Shown piece by piece: positions 1 to 4,890 of a stretch of DNA of 6,834 nt (position 1 is the stretch's first letter; the number at the start of each line of letters is the position of its first letter). The DNA lies in contig JAICLN010000236.1 of assembly GCA_025925615.1 (NCBI GenBank), positions 1-6,834 on the forward strand, given 5' to 3'. The DNA comes from Actinomycetospora sp. Its GTDB lineage: Bacteria; Actinomycetota; Actinomycetes; Mycobacteriales; Pseudonocardiaceae. The notes beneath the pieces are model-generated. The model saw nothing but the letters and a program-made list of their open reading frames with translations. It was not told the DNA's origin and did no database searches. Made by a program: the position numbers and the translations under genes.

Positions 1-1265
1 GGCCCGGCGATCTTGCCGATCCGCTCGATCACGTACTCCGGGGAGAGCGTGCCGTCGGCCGGCTCGTCGTAGCCGAGCGGGAACGTCTCGCGCCAGGAGG
101 TGAGCTGGTTCCACCAGGCCGTGAGGTCGGGACGGTCACCCTCGCGGCCCCGCAGGGCCGCCGTCAGCTCCCCGATCACCTCGCGGGCGTCCCCGACGAT
201 CGGCACGTCCGCGATGCGGTTCTTGCCGATCTCCGCGGGGTCGATGTCGGCGTGCACGATCTTCGCCTCGGGCGCGAAGGTCGTCAGGTCGCCGGTCACG
301 CGGTCGTCGAAGCGGGCGCCGAGCGCGACGAGCAGGTCGGCCTTCTGCATGGCCGCGACCGCCGCGACGGTGCCGTGCATGCCCGGCATGCCGAGGTTCT
401 GGACGTGGGAGTCCGGGAACGCGCCGCGCGCCATGAGGGTGGTGACGACGGGTGCCCCGGTCTCGCGGGCGAGCTCCATGAGCTCCGCGGACGCCTCGGC
501 CTTGACGACCCCGCCACCGACGTAGAGCACCGGCCGCTGCGCCTGGGCCACCAGCCGCGCGGCCTCGCGGATCTGCTTGCCGTGCGGCTTCGTCGTCGGC
601 CGGTAGCCCGGCAGCTCCATCTGCGCCGGCCAGGAGAACGTGGTCTGCGCCTGGAGGACGTCCTTGGGGAGGTCGACCAGGACGGGGCCGGGGCGCCCGG
701 TGGCGGCGATGTGGAACGCCTCGGTGATCGCCCGCGGGATGTCCGCCGGGTCCGTGACCAGCATGTTGTGCTTGGTGATCGGCAGCGTGATGCCGCAGAT
801 GTCGGCTTCCTGGAACGCGTCGGTGCCGATCATCTTGCGCCCGACCTGACCCGTGATCGCGACGATCGGGACCGAGTCCAGCATCGCGTCCGCCAGCGGC
901 GTCACGAGGTTCGTCGCGCCGGGCCCTGAGGTGGCGATGCAGACGCCGACCCGCCCGGTGGCCTGCGCGTAGCCGGTGGCGGCGTGCCCGGCGCCCTGCT
1001 CGTGGCGCACGAGGATGTGGCGCACGAGCGTCGAGTCGTACAGCGGGTCGTACGCCGGGAGGATCGCGCCGCCGGGGATCCCGAAGACGACGTCGCAGCC
1101 CACGGCCTCGAGCGAGCGCACGAGGGACTGCGCCCCCGAGGCCGGGGTGGGGTCGATCCGGGCCGGGCGGGGCGCGGCCGGGCGGGACGGCGGCTGCGAC
1201 GCCGAGTCCTGCTGCTCGGTCGGCGCGCCGGATCGCGGAGCGGGACGCGGTCTGGCTGTGGTCAT
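1..1265 (-). CDS. ilvB: Acetolactate synthase large subunit, 3' end outside window
   Basis: This is the catalytic subunit of acetohydroxyacid synthase. It is a ThDP-, FAD- and Mg-dependent cytoplasmic enzyme that condenses two pyruvates to 2-acetolactate, or pyruvate plus 2-oxobutyrate to 2-aceto-2-hydroxybutyrate, the first common step of BCAA synthesis. I translated the minus strand from the ATG at 1265 and obtained 421 codons with no stop before the edge. Residues 1-40 are Pro/Ala-rich and probably disordered, as is common in actinobacterial IlvB. The ThDP pyrimidine-binding domain follows: [10 protein letters not shown] at 61-70, [10 protein letters not shown] at 87-96 with the catalytic Glu at 89, and ATSGPGATN at 111-119. 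The central FAD-binding domain includes [10 protein letters not shown] at 316-325. The C-terminal ThDP-diphosphate domain, about 200 residues with its GDG motif, lies beyond the window. The gene is thus cut by the edge, not broken. A weak AGAGG sits 10 nt before the ATG. Expression is probably controlled by the attenuator just upstream. Confidence 0.96.
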   Translation of the reverse strand, partial: MTTARPRPAPRSGAPTEQQDSASQPPSRPAAPRPARIDPTPASGAQSLVRSLEAVGCDVVFGIPGGAILPAYDPLYDSTLVRHILVRHEQGAGHAATGYAQATGRVGVCIATSGPGATNLVTPLADAMLDSVPIVAITGQVGRKMIGTDAFQEADICGITLPITKHNMLVTDPADIPRAITEAFHIAATGRPGPVLVDLPKDVLQAQTTFSWPAQMELPGYRPTTKPHGKQIREAARLVAQAQRPVLYVGGGVVKAEASAELMELARETGAPVVTTLMARGAFPDSHVQNLGMPGMHGTVAAVAAMQKADLLVALGARFDDRVTGDLTTFAPEAKIVHADIDPAEIGKNRIADVPIVGDAREVIGELTAALRGREGDRPDLTAWWNQLTSWRETFPLGYDEPADGTLSPEYVIERIGKIAG

Positions 1266-1275
1266 CGGTGATCAG

Positions 1276-1280
1276 CCTCT
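1276..1280 (-). promoter_or_regulatory. Weak ribosome binding site of ilvB
   Basis: Read on the minus strand this is AGAGG, 10 nt before the ATG at 1265. It is the only purine-rich Shine-Dalgarno-like stretch close to the start. It supports this ATG, which also gives the usual short Pro-rich N-terminus before the conserved ThDP domain. The match is weak. Confidence 0.4.
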
Positions 1281-1330
1281 GGTCGGGACGAGGTGGGTGC
1301 GAGCACGCCTGCGGAGAACACGACTGCGTT

Positions 1331-1370
1331 CAACACAAAAATGCCCCCACCGCCGGATGGCGGAGAGGGC
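1331..1370 (-). terminator. Intrinsic terminator (attenuator) in the ilvB leader
   Basis: On the minus strand, a 12-bp stem (arms 1359-1370 and 1343-1354) closes a 4-nt ATCC loop at 1355-1358. The stem has one U-U mismatch and one G-U wobble, all other pairs being Watson-Crick and mostly G-C. It is followed at once by AUUUUUGUGUU (1332-1342). A stem this strong with a U-tract is a classical Rho-independent terminator and is rare in DNA this GC-rich. It lies between the leader peptide stop (1411) and the ilvB ATG (1265), where it can only act on ilvB transcription. That position, plus the BCAA codons upstream, marks it as an attenuator. Confidence 0.88.
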
Positions 1371-1371
1371 A

Positions 1372-1427
1372 GGCGCGTCAGTGGTCTTCGGGGAGCGAGC
1401 ACGAAGCTCGTCAGACGCTGACGCGCC
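1372..1427 (-). promoter_or_regulatory. Alternative RNA pairing region of the ilvB attenuator
   Basis: Between the leader peptide and the terminator the minus-strand RNA has competing pairings. GGCGCGUCA (1419-1427, inside the last leader codons) is perfectly complementary to UGACGCGCC (1372-1380), which ends one base before the terminator stem. The first arm can instead fold locally as CGUCAG-CGU-CUGACG (1409-1423), across the leader stop codon. A further small hairpin, CGAGC-UUCGU-GCUCG, lies at 1396-1410. Such exclusive pairings are what ribosome-mediated attenuation needs. I could not identify with confidence a structure that opens the terminator stem itself, so the antiterminator is unresolved. 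Confidence 0.55.
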
Positions 1428-1455
1428 CGGCGAGTACGAGAATTCGGTGCTCCAC
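1411..1455 (-). CDS. ilvB leader peptide (attenuation peptide), 14 aa
   Basis: This short ORF on the minus strand starts with GTG at 1455, ends with TGA at 1411-1413 and encodes MEHRILVLAGRVSV. The Ile-Leu-Val-Leu run plus two later Val residues is the signature of actinobacterial ilvB leader peptides, which typically read ...RILVL..RV. Ribosome stalling on these codons when branched-chain aminoacyl-tRNAs are scarce is the known way such leaders sense BCAA supply. The Ile codon is ATT and one Val codon is GTA, both uncommon in a genome this GC-rich, which should sharpen stalling. No Shine-Dalgarno is visible. The -10 box TACGGT ends 8 nt before the GTG, so the transcript probably begins at the start codon (leaderless). 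An in-frame upstream extension is open, but no better start lies near the promoter. The peptide itself is unlikely to have another function. Confidence 0.8.
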   Translation of the reverse strand: MEHRILVLAGRVSV

Positions 1456-1462
1456 GCGGATG

Positions 1463-1468
1463 ACCGTA
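1463..1468 (-). promoter_or_regulatory. -10 box of the ilvB leader transcript
   Basis: The minus-strand hexamer TACGGT fits the actinobacterial TAnnnT -10 pattern. Exactly 7 nt (1456-1462) separate it from the GTG of the leader peptide, which puts the predicted transcription start on the start codon. No convincing -35 hexamer is seen 16-19 nt upstream, as in many actinobacterial promoters. Confidence 0.6.
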
Positions 1469-1579
1469 GCACGAGGCCCGCGGTGCACTACCAGCCCTTC
1501 CCGGAGTGATCCGTCCCGCGGCATCGTCTCCGAACCGTGATCTCCGGGACCGCCCGTGCCCCGGAGTTCGGGCCCGAGA

Positions 1580-1602
1580 TTGTCGGACCCTCGAACTAGT
1601 GT
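1580..1602 (+). promoter_or_regulatory. RecA-NDp (PafBC-type) DNA-damage promoter
   Basis: The sequence reads TTGTCGG at 1580-1586, then two bases, eight more bases (1589-1596), then TAGTGT at 1597-1602. The mycobacterial RecA-NDp promoter, which drives LexA/RecA-independent damage induction through the PafBC activator, has the pattern tTGTCRGtg-N8-TAnnnT. All strongly conserved positions and the spacing fit. The two weaker 'tg' positions are 'ac' here. The -10 box is followed by 7 nt and then the ATG at 1610. The match was made by eye and the role is inferred from mycobacteria. Confidence 0.7.
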
Positions 1603-1606
1603 TCGA
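1591..1606 (+). promoter_or_regulatory. LexA operator (SOS box)
   Basis: TCGAAC-TAGT-GTTCGA is a perfect 6-bp inverted repeat with a 4-bp spacer, and it equals the mycobacterial/actinobacterial SOS box consensus TCGAAC(N4)GTTCGA. It covers the -10 box TAGTGT (1597-1602) and ends 3 nt before the ATG. Bound LexA would therefore block RNA polymerase directly. The site is about 135 bp from the divergent ilvB leader promoter, too far for direct occlusion there, so the HNH gene is the likely sole target. Confidence 0.85.
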
Positions 1607-1609
1607 CCC

Positions 1610-3826
1610 ATGACGATGGCGGTGGGCTGGCGGACCGGCCCCGACGAGGACGACGTCCTCGACGACGAGCTGCTCGACCTCGCCCGCCCCGACCCCGAGG
1701 ACCTCCTCGGCCCCACCGATGTTCCTCCGGCTGCGCTGCTGTTGGCCGCCGACCCCACCTCGATGCCCGGACAGTGGGTCGACCTCGGCATGAGCGCCTG
1801 GTTCGCGCACACCAACGAGGCCGCCCTGCAGCAGGCCCGCTGGATCCTCGAGACCAGTCGCGCCCAGGCCGGGACGTCACAGCGGGTCCTCGACCGGCCG
1901 CGGGCGGGGAAGATCGTCGCCGCATCGCTGGGCTGGTCCGAGGGCTACGCATCCACCCGGATCGAGTTCGCCCACCAGGTCCTGGAGCGCCTGCCCGCCC
2001 TGGGTGAGGCGATGGCCGATGGGCGGCTCGAGGAACACAAGGCCTCGATCTTCACCACCACCCTGGCCGACCTCGACGACACCCAGGCCCGGTCCGTGGT
2101 CGAGCGGGTGCTGCCGCTGGCGCCGCGGCTACCGTTCCGCGCACTGCGCCTCAAGATCGAGGCCGAGGCCGAAGCCGTCGACGACGGCTGGGCCGCCGCG
2201 CGACGCGCCGCCGCCATCGCCCGCCGCCGCGTCTCCTTCCGGATCGCCCCGTCCGGCGCCGCCGAGCTCTGCGGGCTCGACCTGCCCGAGGACCCGGCCC
2301 AGGACTCGTACGACCGGATCGTCGCCTTGGGGCGCCTCGTCGCTCGACGGCTGCGCCGCGCCGGCCTGGATGCGCCGAAGGGCCCCATCGAGTCCGAGGT
2401 GATGCTGACCGTCACCGGCCCCTTCGGCCCAGGCATGTGGGACACCGACGTCATCGACCACGTCGTCGATCGCTTCGGCGGACCCACCGACGAGGACGGC
2501 GGCTCCGACGACGAGGACCCGCTCGGCCCGAATGACGACGGACCGGACCACGACGGGCCGGACGACGGGGGCCCGGACGATGGCGGCCCGGACGAGAGCG
2601 GCGACCCCGACGACCGTGGACCCGACCTCGACGACCAGCCTGACGACAGCGGGTCCAGGCTGGACGACGGTGGCGCCCCCGCGGGTCCCGCGGACGGTCC
2701 TGCGCGCGCGGCCCGTACCGATGACCAGTCCCCTGCCGACGACGGTCTCGACGGGGCCCACCCGGACCCGGAGGCATCCGGTGGACCGCACGACCGAGTG
2801 CCATGGCGGGTGCCGTTCGCCCCGCGAGTGGCCCTCCGGCTCGGTCTGAAGACGCTGTTGGGGCTCGACCGACGCCCCGGGGAAATCCCCGGCCGAGGGC
2901 CCGTCGTCAACGCCGTCGCGGTGTCGATGGCCTGGGCCCGTGCGCATAGCTCCTTCCGGCTGCTGCTCTACGACCACCACGGCGCCCTCGCCCACGTCCT
3001 CAGCGTCCGACCGCCTCGCACGGGCCGGTCGGTGCCGCACGCCGACCAACGGCGACACCACCTCGTGGAGGTCACCGCCTACACCAGCGAGCTCGATGCA
3101 CTCGCCGCCGCGCTCGGACACGAGCACCCCGACGAGATCCCCGAGATCCTCCAGGGAACGGCGCCCGCAACGTCAGTCATCCCCGGTGACGCCCTCGGGC
3201 TGCTCGCACGGGCCGCCCGAGCACTCGCCCGCGCCCGAGAACGGCCTGCCGACGAGCACCCCGCCCACACCCGGGCCGACGCCGGCAACCGCTTCCCCAG
3301 CGCCGCCCTCCGAGCCTGGGTCGAAGCCCGCGACCGCACCTGCCGCACCCCCGCCTGCGACGCCGACGCCGTGACCTGCGACATCGACCACACCCTCGCG
3401 GTCACCGACGGCGGACTGACGACCGCCGACGGGCTCGGCGCCGTCTGCCGCCGCGACCACACGTTCAAGCACGACCCGACCTCGGGCTGGACCGTCGACC
3501 AACCCACTGCCGGCCACTTCACCTGGACCTCCCCCACCGGCCGCACCCACCACGTCGACCCCGACCCCTACGACCCCCTGCCTGGCCCCGTCCCCCGTGC
3601 CGACGGACGCCGCGCGTCCGTGGCCGGCGGGCTCTACGCGTCGCCACCGCGACCGCGGCCTCCCGGAAGCCCACGCCCCAACCGCCACGGCCACATCACC
3701 CAGGCCAGCCGCGATACTGCCGCCCGACTCCGGGAACGCGCCCGCGACACGAACGAGGTCCACACCGACGACACGGCTCCGGAAGCGACCCCCGACGACC
3801 GCTACCCCGAGGACCCGCCCTTCTGA
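1610..3826 (+). CDS. DUF222 / HNH endonuclease domain protein (13E12-repeat type)
   Basis: A 738-residue protein of the actinobacterial DUF222-HNH family, related to the mycobacterial 13E12-repeat proteins. Members are abundant, often multicopy, and thought to be DNA-binding nucleases, possibly selfish or homing-like; the true role is unknown. Residues about 60-275 are the helical, Arg/Ala-rich DUF222 region. Residues about 293-386 are a very acidic Asp/Gly/Pro linker. DUF222-type sequence resumes with GLDRRPGEIPGRGP at 418-431. The HNH/zinc-type nuclease domain spans about 575-630: CRTPAC at 578-583, CDIDH at 590-594, CRRDH at 613-617, KH at 620-621 and SGW at 625-627. Where relatives usually have Asn-Leu before the second Cys motif, this protein has Gly-Leu (Gly608), so the central Asn may be missing. 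The tail is Pro/Arg-rich. The ATG at 1610 is chosen because it follows the -10 box by 7 nt; there is no Shine-Dalgarno, so translation is probably leaderless. LexA and PafBC-type sites predict induction by DNA damage. Confidence 0.88.
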   Translation: MTMAVGWRTGPDEDDVLDDELLDLARPDPEDLLGPTDVPPAALLLAADPTSMPGQWVDLGMSAWFAHTNEAALQQARWILETSRAQAGTSQRVLDRPRAGKIVAASLGWSEGYASTRIEFAHQVLERLPALGEAMADGRLEEHKASIFTTTLADLDDTQARSVVERVLPLAPRLPFRALRLKIEAEAEAVDDGWAAARRAAAIARRRVSFRIAPSGAAELCGLDLPEDPAQDSYDRIVALGRLVARRLRRAGLDAPKGPIESEVMLTVTGPFGPGMWDTDVIDHVVDRFGGPTDEDGGSDDEDPLGPNDDGPDHDGPDDGGPDDGGPDESGDPDDRGPDLDDQPDDSGSRLDDGGAPAGPADGPARAARTDDQSPADDGLDGAHPDPEASGGPHDRVPWRVPFAPRVALRLGLKTLLGLDRRPGEIPGRGPVVNAVAVSMAWARAHSSFRLLLYDHHGALAHVLSVRPPRTGRSVPHADQRRHHLVEVTAYTSELDALAAALGHEHPDEIPEILQGTAPATSVIPGDALGLLARAARALARARERPADEHPAHTRADAGNRFPSAALRAWVEARDRTCRTPACDADAVTCDIDHTLAVTDGGLTTADGLGAVCRRDHTFKHDPTSGWTVDQPTAGHFTWTSPTGRTHHVDPDPYDPLPGPVPRADGRRASVAGGLYASPPRPRPPGSPRPNRHGHITQASRDTAARLRERARDTNEVHTDDTAPEATPDDRYPEDPPF
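2534..2593 (+). repeat. Four 15-bp tandem units in the acidic linker
   Basis: Four consecutive 15-bp units encode DDGPD, HDGPD, DGGPD and DGGPD inside the HNH protein. The units differ at a few bases each. The surrounding sequence (about 2486-2767) continues as degenerate Asp/Gly/Pro-rich coding DNA. Being multiples of three, copy changes would keep the frame. This looks like a flexible acidic spacer that grew by slippage. Confidence 0.75.
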
Positions 3827-3916
3827 TCGTGCCCGGCCCTGATCGAGCCCGACGCCGGCCCGCTCGCCGCCTCTCCGCCCACGCGGTCGGAGTCCGCGGC
3901 TGGCACCATCGCGGAC
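3827..3916. other. Short gap between the HNH and PH-domain genes
   Basis: This 90-bp gap has no strong terminator hairpin with a U-tract. Its end holds CACCAT (3904-3909), an imperfect TAnnnT -10 box placed exactly 7 nt before the GTG of the next gene. This would suit a leaderless transcript. No -35 element is evident, so the promoter is only a suggestion. Confidence 0.35.
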
Positions 3917-4711
3917 GTGAGCGAGGAGCGGGGGACGACCACGGTGCCGACGACGGACGAGCCGGAGGACGACCCGGCGGATGACCCGAGGCCTGCGGCC
4001 GATCCGCGCCCGGCGACGTTCCGTGTCGTCCCGACCGTCTCGCTGGTCGCCGTCGCCTTCCTCGCGCTGTGCCTGTCCCCCATCGCGTTCCAGGGCGGCG
4101 CGTGGTTCCTGCTGTTCGCGATCCCGGCGGCGGCCGCGGTGTGGGTGGTGTGGACCCGGACCCGGGTGGACAACGCGGGCCTGCGCGTCCGCGGGCTGCT
4201 GGGGACGCGGTCGATGGCGTGGGCGGACGTGGCGACCCTGCGGCTGGCCGAGCGGGGATGGGTGCACGCCGTGCCGCACGAGGGCGCCGAGCTCACGCTG
4301 CGCGGGGTGCGCATCCGTGACCTCGGGCGGGTGGGGGACGCCAGCGGCGGCCGGATCAGCGTCCCGAGCCCGGCCGAGGCCGAGGCAGCCGCGGAGCACG
4401 CCCGCGAGCTGGAGGCCGCCCGCATGCGGATCGCGCGGCTGCGGGACCGTCAGGAGTCGGCAACGGACCGCGAGTCGGGAGAGGACGCCGCAACCCACGC
4501 CGAGGCCGATCCGGTGCGAGCAGACGGCGGCGGCGTCGGTGGCCGGCGCGCGGACACGGACACCCCCGACGCCATGGGCACCCCGGGCACCACGGGCCCC
4601 ACGGGCACCACGGGCACCCCCGAGAGCGGTACCCCCGACGCCGAGGGCAACGCCCGCGACGCCCGCGATACCGACGACACCCGCAGCTCCGGCGACACCC
4701 ATCGGACCTGA
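3917..4711 (+). CDS. Two-TM membrane protein with probable bacterial PH domain
   Basis: A 264-residue protein with no enzymatic motif. Residues 1-36 are acidic and Pro/Thr-rich, probably a disordered cytoplasmic arm. Two hydrophobic segments follow at about 38-58 and 62-79, separated by a short FQGGA turn that gives a hairpin in the membrane. Residues 80-150 ([23 protein letters not shown]... to GRISVP) look like the small bacterial PH domain of actinobacterial proteins resembling mycobacterial Cfp6. The pattern is a conserved 'xxGLRVRG' strand followed by 'W-x-DVA-x-L'. Residues 150-180 are Ala/Glu/Arg-rich and probably helical. The rest, 181-264, is low complexity with a Gly-Thr-Pro run. 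The GTG start at 3917 has no Shine-Dalgarno, and an imperfect -10 lies 7 nt before it. The PH assignment is from pattern memory. Cfp6-like genes are found beside ilvB in mycobacteria, which agrees with this location. The function is unknown. Confidence 0.7.
   Translation: MSEERGTTTVPTTDEPEDDPADDPRPAADPRPATFRVVPTVSLVAVAFLALCLSPIAFQGGAWFLLFAIPAAAAVWVVWTRTRVDNAGLRVRGLLGTRSMAWADVATLRLAERGWVHAVPHEGAELTLRGVRIRDLGRVGDASGGRISVPSPAEAEAAAEHARELEAARMRIARLRDRQESATDRESGEDAATHAEADPVRADGGGVGGRRADTDTPDAMGTPGTTGPTGTTGTPESGTPDAEGNARDARDTDDTRSSGDTHRT
4577..4636 (+). repeat. Gly-Thr-Pro low-complexity repeat in the PH protein tail
   Basis: Codons 221-240 read [20 protein letters not shown]. At the DNA level, near-identical 'ggcaccacgggc'-type units recur. 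It looks like a collagen-like or simple slippage repeat in a disordered tail, and no structured domain is visible there. Confidence 0.65.
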
Positions 4712-4727
4712 CCCGACGACGGGCACA

Positions 4728-4800
4728 CCAGGCGCCGGGCCGATCCCGCCGGCCTGCCGGACGTGCTCGTGATCACCGGCGCCTCGCCACCGGCGCCTGG
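4728..4800 (+). terminator. Possible hairpin after the PH-domain gene, 11-bp inverted repeat
   Basis: CCAGGCGCCGG (4728-4738) is perfectly complementary to CCGGCGCCTGG (4790-4800), with 51 nt between. The right arm overlaps a copy of an 11-bp direct repeat, CACCGGCGCCT (4774-4784 and 4788-4798), so the left arm can also pair with the first copy. The pairing lies between the PH stop (4711) and the ilvD promoter (4847). It could terminate the upstream transcript, but it has a long loop and no U-tract, so the terminator reading is weak. Confidence 0.3.
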
Positions 4801-4846
4801 CCACCCCACCGTTGCCGCACGCTCCGGACGGTCGGGCACCGCGGCG

Positions 4847-4852
4847 TAATCT
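4847..4852 (+). promoter_or_regulatory. Candidate -10 box for ilvD
   Basis: TAATCT fits the TAnnnT -10 pattern and is one of few AT-rich stretches nearby. A start 7-8 nt downstream would give a leader of about 31 nt before the GTG at 4891, carrying the strong Shine-Dalgarno. No clear -35 element is seen. It suggests that ilvD can be transcribed separately from the PH-domain gene. Confidence 0.5.
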
Positions 4853-4877
4853 CGCCGGCCGAACCCCTCGCCGCTCC

Positions 4878-4883
4878 AGGAGG
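4878..4883 (+). promoter_or_regulatory. Strong ribosome binding site of ilvD
   Basis: AGGAGG lies 7 nt before the GTG at 4891 and fixes that codon as the start. It is the only strong Shine-Dalgarno of the window, in contrast to the leaderless-looking ORFs upstream. Confidence 0.85.
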
Positions 4884-4890
4884 ATCTTCC

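Larger units (their letters stand above)
1456..1609. other. Divergent intergenic region between ilvB leader and HNH gene
   Basis: This stretch of about 150 bp holds the two outward-facing promoters described separately. The only other structure is a 7-bp inverted repeat, CTCCGGG (1542-1548) and CCCGGAG (1560-1566), with a further CCCGGAG copy at 1500-1506. These could form a small hairpin on either strand or be an operator, but neither reading can be supported further. An in-frame GTG at 1556 would extend the HNH protein by 18 residues into this region. It is rejected because that start would lie upstream of the predicted transcription start. Confidence 0.5.

Noticed and set aside
252..929. 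Long plus-strand reading frames across the ilvB region
   Set aside because: They are antisense to a clear ilvB reading frame, encode Arg-rich low-complexity protein typical of GC-rich shadow frames, and have no ribosome binding site.
1317..1330. GAAC-N8-GTTC in the ilvB 5' leader as a second SOS box
   Set aside because: The actinobacterial SOS box needs a 4-bp spacer. This one has 8, and the outer T/A bases do not fit.
1542..1566. 7-bp inverted repeat CTCCGGG/CCCGGAG as a terminator
   Set aside because: There is no U-tract on either strand, it lies between divergent promoters, and short GC repeats are expected by chance in this DNA.
1556..1609. GTG at 1556 as the start of the HNH protein
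   Set aside because: It lies upstream of the damage promoter and SOS box, and the added residues show no family similarity. ATG 1610 fits the promoter spacing.
3173..4804. 543-codon minus-strand frame opposite the HNH 3' end and the PH gene
   Set aside because: Its translation is Gly/Ala/Arg-rich shadow sequence. The plus-strand genes have conserved motifs and this frame has none.
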